Positions 45,014 to 57,468 of a stretch of 64,000 nt of DNA are shown piece by piece. The stretch comes from Nectonema munidae (taxonomy: Eukaryota > Nematomorpha > Nectonematoida > Nectonematidae), in assembly GCA_030549495.1 (NCBI GenBank), contig JAUIRK010000014.1:1-64000 (forward strand), written 5' to 3'. A program made the translations under genes and the position numbers. The number at the start of each line of letters is the position of its first letter. Position 1 is the first letter of the stretch. The notes under the pieces are model-generated. The model searched no databases and was not told the DNA's origin. It was given only the letters and a program-made list of their open reading frames with translations.

Positions 45014-46539
45014 AACATGAATTGATAAAGAAAAAATTCAAAACTTCTGGGCAATTTTGATTATACTCAGTGTTACTTCATCAACTTTTAGGGGAGACTT
45101 GTTGAAAAAACGAAATGTGGTGGTTCCATTTTTTTTCTTTAAGAACAACTGAACACTGTATACATGTTTTGGATTTAAAGTTAGATTATAAAACAGAACA
45201 AAATAAAAAAAATAGTAAGCATTTTTACGGGAGCAAATTTAAAGTTTAAACGCGAGTTACATTTGAAACTTTCTATAAAAGAATTCTCATTCTACAAGCT
45301 CCTCATAGTGTCAATATAATCCCAGAAGTTTTTTTCTGATTTTTTTAAATAATAATCAGTTACACAGTTTTTTAAAGTTAAAAATAACATGATATGATAA
45401 AGCTTTAAAAAGGAATATATTGTATGCTACTTTTTTGAACCATTGAAACAAAAGGCGTTATATGAGATCTTTTTAACTAAATATTCGAAAACAAAAACCA
45501 GTAAAAGTTCATTTTTGTGCCACTCATACACCAAAAGATTAAATGCAAAATGTTATAGTTATATAAAGTTTTTTCCATATATTTCGAACACCATAAAATT
45601 ATGAAATTTCCAAGCTTTTATAAAAATAATTATAACAAATTTAATAGAATTGAAAAAACAATAAAGTTGTTAATCGCAATAAACTTTTAACTTGTTTAGT
45701 TGTTCCAATAGATTCACATTAATTTGCAAAAAAACACTGAAATTTTTATTCTCAGCTCTTAAAAAGATATTTCGTCGACTAATATAAAAATTAAATTTTA
45801 AATATTTGGTCTATATTAAATTTTTATTACTAATAAATTCTTTTGGCGATAACATCATATTTATATTGTAGGCGAATCTTGTTTTGTCTATAAAATCTTA
45901 TTTTGTTGACAAAATCTAATATTTATGTTAACAACTATATAACATAAATTTTCAATATTTTTAAAAAATATCTTGAAGTAACTTGTTTTGGATGCTAGGT
46001 ATTTTTTTCTTGTTGATAAATTCAAATTCTTTTTTTTATTTTCTTTCATTTTTTTTATCTGGAACTTAAATTACCATGCTCATGGGTTTCTCTAAAATTG
46101 ATCTCATAAATCATTCAATAACATCAACTTCCTATATAACTTTGTAAAAAATGATATCAATTGAAAATATCTATGAAATGATGTATTTCGTCGTAGTGTG
46201 ACACTTGACTGCATGACACGTGGCCAATTAAGTTTTAATTTCCTTTTATTTGAGCCATTAAGCAGTAGCATGAAAAGTTAATTATTATTTTCAATAAAAA
46301 TTTATTTACAAAAAAATTCTTTCTATAAATTTTAAAAGAATTTTATTTAAAAGTTTTTTATATTTTTTTCCATAAAAAAATTAAATTTAGGAAAACTATT
46401 TTTCATATCAAAAAAATAATTAAAATTTTTAGTTAGTACTGAAATTTTAAACTAATTACTAGTTTAAACTGAGTACGTAAATGAAAAACAATATGATTTT
46501 ATTTAAAATTTAAAAATTCACAATTTTCAGGCTTGAAAT
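45014..46539. other. no gene seen
   Basis: Very AT-rich; no features recognised. Confidence 0.5.
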
Positions 46540-47480
46540 GCAAACTTGTTTAGACTTTCAGAAATTATCAAACCCTAATTGCAAAACTGAGACCAGAAAT
46601 TAAACTAGCATGGTAAAATTTTGTATACAAAAATTTATTATATTTGGAATGTGAATGATTTTTTTGGACAATTTAAAGACAAAAACCGCAAATTTGAATG
46701 ACAGTTTTAGACATTTTCAAATCCTAATTGCAAATACTGGATCAAAAAATGGAATCAGCATTGTCGATTTGAGATAAAAATGTTGATTTTATTCAAAATG
46801 TGAATGGATGTTTTTGCAGACAATTTTTAGAAATAAATTGCAAAATTGATTGATACATTGAAACATTTAGACAAACTAATTGCGAAAACTGAGTCCGTAA
46901 ATGAAATCGTCATAGCTGATTTAGTAAATAATTTAAATTAATTCTTCGAGAAAATTTTCAAACGTAAACCACAAAATTGATCGACACTTTCAGATATTTT
47001 AACACCCGAATTGTGAAAACTGAGTGCAGAAATGAAATCAGCATGATTGATTTAGTATAAAAATATGTTTTATATAATATTAAAAATATTCTTCGACACA
47101 ATTTTCAGACGTAAACCGCAAATTTGATTGACACTTTCAGCTATTTTCAAACCCTAATTGGGAAAACTAAGTCGAGAAATGAAATAAACATGGTCGATTT
47201 GGTGTAAAAAAAAGTCATTTTATTTAAAATTTGAATGAATGTTTTCAAAAGAAATTTTATCATCAATCAAAATTTTCATTGACATTTGCTACAAAGATGT
47301 CATGTATATTGGAAAAATTATCAACATTATGTTGAAACAATGTACATTTGATTTTGATTGACAGTTTTTGACATGAGAAGGTCATTCAACTAGCATGAAA
47401 ATGGTATCAAAAGATGAAGCTAGTGATTTTAGAAAAAGCCGCGAAGTTTGAAGAGATATAATTTTGCCAATTTTATACAA
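46540..47480 (-). repeat. fold-back/satellite repeat family, one-arm copy in inverse orientation
   Basis: Five units with AAAACTGAGTCNNNAAATGAAAT type landmarks lie near 46581, 46730, 46881, 47012 and 47158 (spacings about 131-151). They are followed by the terminal block GGTCATTCAACTAGCATGAAA and GAAGAGATATAATTTTGCCAA. It is the reverse of the copy at 32.0-33.3 kb. Confidence 0.8.
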
Positions 47481-47778
47481 TTGTAGTTTTAGTACAATTG
47501 TGCCCGCTCCACTCGTCAATGATAGTCAAGGGAAATCATTCAAAATATAAACATTATATAAAAATATTTAAAATTTTAAGTTTTATAGTTGTTGACATAA
47601 GCACAAGATTTCGCCGACAAATAATCTATTCCAAAGATAAGTTTAAATCTCGTGGACCTCGTTTATTTGAATAAACTAAAATTTCAGTATGAAGGATCAT
47701 ATTTAAAATAAAAAATAACTCGAAAAGTTAGGTATGAGAAATGGAAATGAAATTTTAGAATAAGCAAAGAATAAAGAT

Positions 47779-48402
47779 CAGGGCCGTATCAAGGGGGAGG
47801 GCAATTGCCACGGGCCCCAAACCTAGGGGACGCCATTTCATTGCCACTGACGTCAGCGCAGCAGAGCTTGAGATGGAAATTGAGGACAGTCAAATGTTTT
47901 TGAAACTTTGGAAGTAAAAACCAGCAAACGCTATGGAGTTACTTGGTTTCCTGTCCTCGCACTCAGGACTCTGTCCGAATCTACAAGTGGCTCTGAGGAT
48001 CATGTTGACAATTGGAGCTTCTATTGCATCCTGTGAAGGGTCATTCAGCAAGCTAAAACTTATTAAGTCCTACCTAAGGAGCACTATGGGGCAAGCCCGC
48101 CTCCAAAGCCTGGCTCTTATGAGCATTGAGAAAGAAGTTCTCGATTCTGTTGATTTTGACGAAGTCATCGATCATTTTGCTGCTGCTAAAACACGAAAAA
48201 TGAACATCTAATGGAGACTGTCTTCGACTCAGTCAGTATATTTCTGAATTATGTGGCTTAATAAAAATGTGAGCATTTTTTTTCTAAATCACTTTTTAAG
48301 CCAGAATGGAGTGGGGATGAGTGAGAAAAGAAAGAGCAAGGGGTGAGGGACTCCATTTAGGACCTTTGCTCTGGGACGCCACGATCCCTTGATACGGCCC
48401 TC
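47779..48402 (+). mobile_element. 624-bp hAT element carrying only a dimerisation domain
   Basis: The left end CAGGGCCGTATCAAGGGGGA and the right end (minus strand) GAGGGCCGTATCAAGGGATC are inverted repeats. The perfect 8-bp target duplication ATAAAGAT flanks it (47771-47778 and 48403-48410). The frame at 47933-48211 (92 codons) is the C-terminal hAT dimerisation domain: LCPNLQVALRIMLTIGAS, CEGSFSKLKLIKSYLRSTMG and FDEVIDHFAAAKTRK, as in ZMYM1-like hAT proteins. The catalytic core is absent, so it is an internal-deletion, non-autonomous copy. The intact domain and perfect duplication suggest it is fairly young. Confidence 0.92.
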
Positions 48403-48410
48403 ATAAAGAT

Positions 48411-51400
48411 GTCATTAAACGAAGCATTTGGGTTAATATATATACAAAAATGCCCATTGTGCCTTTCCAAATAAAAATGCCGGCTAATCTTACTCCACTA
48501 GACTCTTTATAAGCCTACTTAATTTTAGTCATTATTTTTTTTATCATATTATGACATACAATGTTTTATTTGAAAATTAGCTCAAAAATATGAAAATCAC
48601 TATTAAAACAAATACCTCTCTACTTCGCATTTTGTTATCAACAAAAAAATATTTAAAAAATGTGGCGGCTTTTAAAAATATGAGAACAAAAACTTGATGG
48701 GTTAAGGGACAACACGGCCTCGAGACAATTTGGTGTCTGGACAATTCGGCACCAAGGGCATATTAATTTAAATATATTTAGAGGGGGGATTGTGTAGAGT
48801 GGGAATTCTCCCTGAACGGAATTTTTAAAGTTTGGCTTGAAATAAAAAAATCGAGTGGATTCAAGTCGATTTATCAAAAAAAGTACGCACAGCGAAGTTT
48901 ACATCATGCTATTTATAATTAGTTTAACCGTGAAAATATTTTTGTGAACGAACATTGTGACATAGGTAACGAAGAATAAATCAACGTCAATTAGTTTCAC
49001 TTGCAGTTAGCATATGTGAAATATAAAAGAAATACTAAATTTAGATTGTGATACGAATAAGTACCAAAACGACGTTAAATTTTGATTTATATGTTACTGA
49101 TCAACTAAAACTACCATCGATGTGTTCGTAGAGTTATAGACTATAACAGCTATGCCTAACCCTATGCTCGGTGGATTCCAAAAGATCCACGGTTCTAAAA
49201 ATTTGGGAAAGCAGAATAAACATCTAATAAAAGTTTTATACCAAATTGCAGGTTATTCGGTTTAGGCTTTTCACTACGAGCATTTCTAGCTATGCCTTTA
49301 GCCGTTTAAAAGTTAGTTAGGATTAGTTAGCAAGCTAGGTAGGTTGTTTGCATGTCAATAAGCATACATTTATAAAATCCTATGCTATAATATATACAAA
49401 TTACAAATTCATTTTTTAGAAAAATCTGTTTTTGGACGTTTTCGTTTTTAGTAAGGATTGGTTTAGGATGCTTTGACCAGACACTCTTCTAGAGCCTTTA
49501 ACAATTTCGAGGAATCTAAAAGAGTAGCAAGTAAAATAGATCCCTTTGCTGATACTTAAAAATACAGAATTTTTACCATCGCTGTTTAATCCCTTGTTTA
49601 GCCTTAAAACAGAATAGACAAAACTCCTAATTAAAAATTGAATGAAAACTATAACTTTTTCGTTGTCATATTGAAAAGCGAAAAGCGGAGCGAACTGACG
49701 ATCGAATCGTTGTTGACTATTGAAGTAAAAAGACTAACAAAAAAACAATGCAATTAACTACGATGTTTTCTAAAGTTTTCCAAACACGACTTGGTTGTCT
49801 TTGTTAAAAAAACTTTTCCCTCCCTTTCCTTGAGGATATATATATTGCAAAACACTTTATGAGCATCAAATACGATACATTTGTAACGTTTTACGTCAGC
49901 GGGTATGTTTTTCCACACGAAACAACATCATTCTATCTAAGCAAGTGATACAACAACCACGTTCAAGGCAGTAGGTGGTAATCAATGATTCTGGCGTTAG
50001 TCCAATATATAGGAAGCTACATATAATTATTATGTAACAAATGTTAGGATGAAAAAGATGGCAAATCTTGCTCGAACAGAAATTTCAATCAATATCAGCG
50101 CGTTTATATATAACAATGTGATTTGTGATAAATCAGCATATTCATGAATTATATATAAGCTCAGAAAAATACAACATGCAACGACGAGCTCAAAGCTTGA
50201 TAGTAGGGATTGTGAAATTTTGTTAGCAAAGAAACATTTTATTGCAGGCCTTGATTTGATACGGTCACACACGTGTCATATTAGATTTCTTTCGAAAGTT
50301 GATGTCACCATACTCTGATTCAAAAAGCTCGACCAAAAACCACTGGTAAAATCAAGAAGAAATTGTGACTTTGCGGTCGGGTTGGAACTTGTTTTACTTG
50401 GGGCCAAGGAGTGTTGCATGCACAATTTTTCTCTTAGGTAAGATAAACGGAATGCAACCATGTAAAAAGTGAAAATATCTTACTACGTTAGAGAGGTTTC
50501 ATTCAGTGAAGGTATCAAACATAAGTTTGCGTCGTCCCCCTCCCTCCCTCCCGGATGCGCGTCCTCGGTTGAAATGTGAAGAAATTTAAAATTTTATTTT
50601 TCTAAAACGAGCAATTATCTTTTGATTTGGAAAAGGAGATTTTCTTTAGTTACCAAGCGTTACCTTTTTTGGGAGAAAGTAAAAACATTGATGAGTTTAA
50701 TTTGTGACTTATAATAATTCAAAGATTAGAAATAGCAATATTTCTTCCTTTTCTTTAGTTTATGCAGAAAAGAATCAACCAAAGCTGTTTGACGACTTAT
50801 TTACTCCAGGGTTATTCAATGAAAGGAATCACACAAAAAATATACCTGACCCCCAGGAAAAAGGAATTTTTTTATCTTGATTTGAACTTATTTATAAGAA
50901 AAACGAAAAAATTAGTGTTTTTTCATAAAATTATAGATTATCTTTATTTTTTCCCCTTAATCACGATCTAAATTATAATTCCATTTTAATAGTCAAAGAA
51001 AATTATGAAAAAATTTACTAAATAAAACTTTAAAGCCTCCTGAAAATTCCATAAAAAGATTCATGTACTTGAACATATATATATAGATGTTCAAGTAGAT
51101 GGACGAATTCTGAATGGACAAGTTTAAATGAAAGATTTGCACTTAGACGAAAAATTATTACGTTTAGTCGATTCGGACGTGATCCCAGGTGAACGAATCT
51201 TCAATGGTTGAAAACCGTTTTTTCTATCATGTACAGATATTTTGCTATCTTTTACTGATTACTTTCAATTTTGCTTAATATTTATTTAAATATTTGCATC
51301 TAAATAATTTTCTCATAAAAATATACTATTTATTTTTATACGCGAGCAAAAGTTTTAGGCCATAACTAAAAACGATATTATTTTGTTTTTTTGTTTTAAG

Positions 51401-51440
51401 TTTTTTTTTGGAATTAAATGCTAAAAATATAAGCATATAA
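48411..51440. other. no recognised gene
   Basis: Three kb of AT-rich DNA. GGACAATTCGGCACC-like words occur near 48720-48760. A GC-rich patch near 50527-50571 reads on the minus strand CGAGGACGCGCATCCGGGAG, resembling hAT termini at 1375 and 37293. Minus-strand frames of 61 and 80 codons at 50030-50461 have no recognised similarity. Confidence 0.4.
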
Positions 51441-51760
51441 GTACATTACAACCTCGGGATAAAGACATCTTAGTAGTAGGGACATCTCGAAAATAGGGAG
51501 TTTTGGAGGAGAACCTTTTTTTATACACATTAACCCTATTCGTGACGGGCTAATTTCATTTCATCAGTGACGGAGGGATATATTAGCCGGGGTACGGATA
51601 AAATCCCCGCGGAGACAAAATCCCCCTCCCCCTGGACAAAATCCCTTCTCTCAAAATGAGAAAGAGGACAGAACCCCCTTCTATTTTAAAAACACAAAAA
51701 CTTGATTTTAATATTAGAGTTAGTATTAACACAAGCCAACGCCCCCCCCCCTTCACTAAA
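51441..51760. other. pogo-like terminus and GACAAAATCCC-rich patch
   Basis: CATTACAACCTCGGGATAAA then GACATC (51444-51469) resembles pogo-type ends. At 51590-51680 the words GACAAAATCCCC and GACAGAACCCCC recur, followed by a C10 tract near 51743. No coding signal. Confidence 0.4.
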
Positions 51761-51764
51761 AAAT

Positions 51765-53200
51765 TAATTCTAGAAAATTGGCTGAATCATATCCCTTCAA
51801 ATTTTGTGACTTTTCTTAAAATCGCTAGCTGCATCTTTTGAAACCATTTTCATGGTAGTTGAATGACCCCTTCATGTCCAAAACTGTCAATCAAAAATTA
51901 ATTTTTTTTTCAGCAAAATTTTGACATTATCTGTACTTAACCCTATAACTTAGGATCTATATTATATAATACCTTGAAAATTTATAATTATATACAGTTT
52001 GGAACGCATAACACTTTATATATTTAATTTTTTCAATAATAATGGCAACTTTTTAGAAAATGTCAATCAAAATTTTGATTGATCAAAAATATATCTAATA
52101 AAATATACCTTCAAATTTTACATAAAATATATGTTTTTATACTAAATCGGTCATGCTGTTTTCATTTCTGGACTCATTTTTTACATTTAGGATTTGAAAA
52201 TAGCTATAAGGGTTGATCAAATTTGCGGTTTACTTCTGAAAATTGTCTCCAAAAACATTCCTTCAAATTTTACATAAAATATATGCGTTATACTAAATCC
52301 GTCATGCTGGTTTCATTTCTGGACTCATTTTTTACGTTTAGGATGAAACCTCCAAACTGAAATCAGCATGGAGATCTAATACAAAAAATATATTTTATTG
52401 AGAATATAAAGAATATTCTAGGAAATAATGCTGTCAACCACAAATATGATTGAAATTTTAACACTCTAATTGCAAAAAAAGAATGGAGAAATAAAATCTG
52501 CATGTTCGATTTATTTAAAAAAATATTTTATTTAAAATGTGTATAAATGTTTTTGGAGACACTTTCTCAGATGTAAACTGCAAATACTTTTAGACATTTC
52601 CAAATCATAGTTGCTAAAAGTGAGCTGAGAAATGAAATTGGCATGGTAGATTTGATATAAAAAATATATTTGTTTAAAATTTAATTAATATTCTTGGAGT
52701 TTCAGATGTAAATCACAAAATTGATTGACACTTTTAGACATTTTGAAAACCAAATTTAAAAAAATGACCTAGAATTTAAATTTGGATGTTTGATTTTGTA
52801 TAAAAATGTATATCTTTTTAATTTGAATAATGTTCATACATATAATTTTCAGGCGAAAACCACATATTTTATTAACACTTTCAAAAATTTCACACCCTAA
52901 TTTCAAAAATTGAGTACGAAAATGAAATTAGCATGATTGATTTAGTATAAAAACATATATTTTATTTAAAATTTTAATAATATTTTTGAACACAATTTTC
53001 AGGCGAAAACCGCAAATTTGATTAACACTTTCATAAATTTTCACACCCTAATAGTGAAAACTTAGTCTCAACATGGTCGATTTGGTATAAAAAAAGAAAT
53101 TTTATTTAAAATTTGAATGGATGTTTTCATAAGCAATTTTATGATCTATCAAAATTTTGATTGACATTTACTACAAAGTTACTATGTTTATTGGAAAAAT
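51765..53200. repeat. fold-back element with two opposed satellite arms
   Basis: From 51770 the terminal block (AATTGGCTGAATCATATCCC, ATCGCTAGCTGCATC) is followed by + oriented ~145-bp units (CATGCTGTTTTCATTTCTGG near 52155, again near 52308). After about 52340 the orientation flips: units with GAAATCAGCATG, TGAAATTGGCATGG and TGAAATTAGCATGA run to 53160 and end ATCAAAATTTTGATTGACA. The two arms are thus inverted copies of one satellite, a fold-back architecture. No protein is encoded. The right arm lacks the terminal block. Confidence 0.75.
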
Positions 53201-53849
53201 ATAAACATACATAAGTGTTAAAAATGAAATTCAAGCCAACTACATAAACAATATCGATGAAAATCGAAGACAGACTTATTCACAATCATTCCAAGAAATA
53301 GAAGACGAACTATGGTCTTAGTATTCCGATGCAAGAAACATAAACACTCCTATAACAGAACCTCTTTTAAAATAGTGGAAGCTTAAAAGAATACATCTTT
53401 CAAGGCTTCATTCATAACTTAAGAATTATCGCAATCTGCATTGTAATGTGATTTCTGGCGAAAAAGGAAAATTACAAATGATTTTTAAAATGATAAAAAT
53501 AATTAAAAACCGTGTTGTAATCCTTTTACAATAAGCAACATTTTTGTTGTGGGCAAACTTATTTTCCCAGTTTTGTAATCCAAAAGTTTAATCGTAAGTA
53601 TTTTGTAAATTATACGTTTGGTACTCGTTTTTATTTGGAGGTTTATATCATCAGCAGAACTGTTACAACAAGCTCTTAGTGAGTGCAAGAGTGATTCCAG
53701 GTGAGCTAGGCTAATATAAATGTAATACTTTTTCAAGCCTTATTTTCTGTCCACTATGCTAATAAACGCCTAAATAATAATAATTTTATTTTGTAGTCAT
53801 GTTAAGAGCTATTTTTTATATAAATTTTATTTATTTTTAGTATTGAACA
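53201..53849. other. no recognised gene
   Basis: A 77-codon minus-strand frame (53503-53736) containing HSLRACCNSSADDINLQIK is unassigned. No other signal. Confidence 0.35.
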
Positions 53850-54650
53850 AATTGGACAAACATTTTTGACTTGAAATCATTAAAAAAACACAAGTACACA
53901 TTTTTCATCAGTCTAAGTTTAATGTTAAGAGAAGAAAAAAAGTTTATTTGGCTCTACTAAAGAATTTTCTTTTACACTATATTTTCTTGATTCAAACAAT
54001 ATTATTTTTCCCAAGATTTTTGTTTATAATGTTGTGTTACCGATTGGCTATCCCAATGGCAGAAAAACAACAAAATTTTGTAAATCCAGGTTGCATGACC
54101 ATTAGAAGCCCAATTATATTTAAGTGTCCACAAATATTCCATTTATACATTTCACAATTGATAGAAGTTAAAATAATTTTCACACTTCCATAACTTTCTT
54201 TTAAGTGCACAGAACGAGCTATTGAAATACTTGAATAAATATTATTACCATTGTGCAGCAAACCAGCTTTTAAACTTTGTTTAGCTCTTCATTCTATGAA
54301 AATTCTCCATTCATCAGGTAATCCAAAGGAATCAAATCAGTCAAGTACATTTTTACAATAGCACAGATAACCTTCCATTTTAAATAACAAAGATGAGTCA
54401 TTGTTTTGTTTTTTAAAACTTGTTATAGAAACATCATTTTTTATAAGATTCGATTACTTTAAAACGTAAAGCCACAATTTCGGACTGTTGCTTTGTCAAA
54501 CATAAGTCTCGTGAAGATCATTCAATTCTTTTTGAGTGATCAAATGAGGCATATTACTGTGATCTGAACAAAAAGTAGCAATCCTTGAGTTATTTGATTT
54601 TGAATTTATGCTGTCTTCATATTCCGTAGGGTTCGTTATTTTTTGGAGGG
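53850..54650 (-). pseudogene. relic of an uncharacterised transposon-associated protein family, copy 2
   Basis: Minus-strand blocks appear in the same order as at 13.7-14.7 kb: PHLITQKELNDL near 54550, an MEGYLCYCKNVLD segment near 54370, then GLLHNGNNIYSSISIARSVH and KWNICGHLNIIGLLM with GFTKFCCF (in one frame at 54037-54261). A CHWDSQSVTQHYKQK segment and an IKLRLMKN segment (family PPLHIKLGLMK) lie near 54040-53890. The C-terminal third is absent. The two copies are clearly diverged from each other, so they are independent insertions. Decayed; class of element unknown. Confidence 0.75.
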
Positions 54651-55868
54651 AAAGGTTTTGGGAGAGTATTTAGGTGAAAAATAGGTCTCATAGATGAGGA
54701 GAGATTAGGATAAAAAATTTTGCTTTTTGATTTTTATTATACCCGAAAATATTTGTTAAACAAAAATAACAATTGTCTGAATGATTTAATGGCTCTCTCC
54801 ACATTATGGAGATAACTATTTTGAAACATTTTTTTCCACTAAACCATAATGTTAAGGCATTATAACAAGAATTACATCATATTTTTGGTGCTCATGATTT
54901 ATCTTGGTCTCAAATTTTAGAACCAAAATAATGAAAATAAGATGTTTTCAATAACTTCGTGATTTTTCGATGTTGCAATATAATCATATGCTCACCACAA
55001 ACATAACAAAAGTTATTCACATCATTAATACATCCTCTTTCTTAAGTTAGACATTTGGTATTTAAAATAAGAGTAGAAACTATTTTTGAAAAATTCAAAA
55101 AATGAAATTATAAAAGCATATAATTATAAATTATATGAACTTGTCTATCCATAATTCGTCCATCTGAGATTAAAATTAAATTTTAGATTAATTGGGAATT
55201 ATAAAAGCATCAATTTAAATTAATTTTATTATCTATTCTAGTTAGATAGTAAGTTAGCTAATTAATTAATAAGTTACTTAGTAAAAACTACTAACTTTTA
55301 TGTTTAGAATAGTTGTTATTACTTTGTAATCAGAAACAAATAATCGAAAATTTATTATAAGCGCCGAAGTGTCACAAAACTAATCTTAACATATAACACA
55401 CAATTTATTGAAGAAATGAATTACTCCTGGGTTTTTTGAATGATATAAATTCAAGAAAAGGATATATCTGACGCACCGAAAAACAACATTATGTTTACTT
55501 CACTAAATCTTGATCGCGTCCAAAAATTCATCTCCTCAAAAGACTATCATGCACTTTTAGGAGAATAAGTATTACGAATCGTCAAAATTATTAATTGAAA
55601 GAACGCGCTTTCATCACAGCTTTTCCAAGTTGTGTACATCGTTCAAATTTATATATTAACCCAAAATATACACAATTGTTTATGAGTAAAAAGTAGACAA
55701 CTTTGGGTGTATTGAATAACCTGTATTCAATTTATGTGGTAACGCGATGTTTGAACATTTTGGCTTTCTTTCTTTTACATAGAATATTTTGTCAGGTGGC
55801 GGACATACTCCCAATTAAATGTCAATACCAATCTTGTTTTATAAATAATTGAGAACAATTATTACCAA
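54651..55868. other. no gene seen
   Basis: AT-rich DNA up to the left edge of the second 8.1-kb copy. The junction reads ATTACCAATTTACCAATAAT, so TTACCAAT is repeated across it. Confidence 0.45.
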
Positions 55869-56069
55869 TTTACCAATAATAAAATAACAAAATGGTTTTT
55901 TGAAAAAGTCGTAAATAAGAGGTAAATAATGCCAAAAAAACGTTAAATAAGGTCGCATGTCGCATAACACAGGGTCGTATAATAAAGGTAAAAAATCTAT
56001 TCATAGTCTAATAAACAAACTTTTGAAAAAAATTAGGTCTCTGTTAACAGAGAGTCGTATATTAAAGGT

Positions 56070-56554
56070 GTCGCTGTAGACTCTCTCATCCTTCCAGTTC
56101 TTCAATACGGCCTTCTATCATGGGGTACATCGCTTACTTAGCCCTCAACCCTAACTTTCCTTTTGAAAATTCAGCGTCTTAGTCTTTTAACTATTTCAAA
56201 AGCTTTCCGCACTACTCCCACAGCTATATTGGAATTCACACTGACTTGTACACCTAAACAGTTATGTTTTAACTCTCGGTCATTTTCCAAACAATCTGAA
56301 TGAACTACTAACACACCCGACACTATTAATTTGACTCTCGACGCTTTTACGAATTATTGAACCCATTCTAAATCTTCACCCACCGCCCACTCGATAGCTT
56401 TCTTCCTCTCCTTTTCTCTCTATTTCTTTTATTTTAGACTCCCTTTAAATCCTGCATAAACATAGAGACTGCCTCTATTTCCCTATCAAGCATCTTGCAA
56501 GCATATTAATTCAGTTTTGGAAAGTGCTTTGACATCTCTACCTACCTACCTACG
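56070..56554 (+). mobile_element. LINE reverse transcriptase C-terminal part and 3' end (copy B)
   Basis: Duplicate of 28863-29346, with the same SLILPVLQYGLLSWG segment and (CTAC)n tail. Here the 5' half of the LINE is absent, showing that the block was copied after the LINE was already split. Confidence 0.85.
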
Positions 56555-56726
56555 CTGGCAGTGGCCGCTATCTCTGTCATTTAAATTTAATTTTATCCTG
56601 CATTATATAGGATATAAAGTTCAATCTTCAATAAAAGCATAAATTACACATAAGAAGAATATTAATTGTTAAATAAATGTAAATATCCCTTCCGTCTAAT
56701 AAAGTGAACAACAACTTTTAAAAATA

Positions 56727-57468
56727 CAGTGGTACCTCAGTTATCGAAAGTGTCAGTACTCGTACATTTCGATTTTTGACCAAAAAAAATTAGCAGAAAT
56801 TGTTTCAGTTCTCGACCAAATGCCTAACAGATGACGAAGGCATATTTATTAAAGAATAATAATAAAGAAAAATAGTATTTATTTTGTTTATATTTGTGGA
56901 ATATACATAACATTATTTATATACCTTCAATCTTTGTGGATTAATGCTTATAAAAATTGTCTGACAATTTGTTTATATTTTAGATACAGCCCTAATCATG
57001 TATCCTAAAAAGAGTAGAAGTGATGGTTACAATGGAAAGAAAAGAGTTAAGAGAGCGACATTAGAACTAAAGAAAGAAATCTTAGCAACATATGAGAATG
57101 GAGTTCGTGTTTCTGATGGCTTACAGAAACCGATTATATCAACGTTTTTGAAAAATAAGGAGATTCTTAAAGCTGCTGATGTTGCAAAAGATTTTAGTAA
57201 AGAAGTGGAATTCACAGTGCACTTATGCATGGAGAGGCAGCAATTAAAAAAAGAACGAACAGAAAAGTTTAAAAAAGAATTCAGTGAATTTATAAAAAGA
57301 GGTTTTGTCCCACACAGGTCTTTAATGGAGACGAAACAAGTTTATTCTGGAATTATCTGAGTGTTTAAGCGAAATAATATAATGAAAAGCAAATTGCCTG
57401 TAATGTGGAAGGCAAATGTAAAAGCTTGGGTCACTCAGAGTGCATTCCCACAGAATTCTGAACTTATT
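56727..57468 (+). pseudogene. Tigger transposase relic, copy B
   Basis: Duplicate of 29520-30260. The terminus CAGTGGTACCTCAG and the 120-codon frame (56998-57360) are identical in protein sequence, including the same decay, so decay preceded the duplication. Confidence 0.85.
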
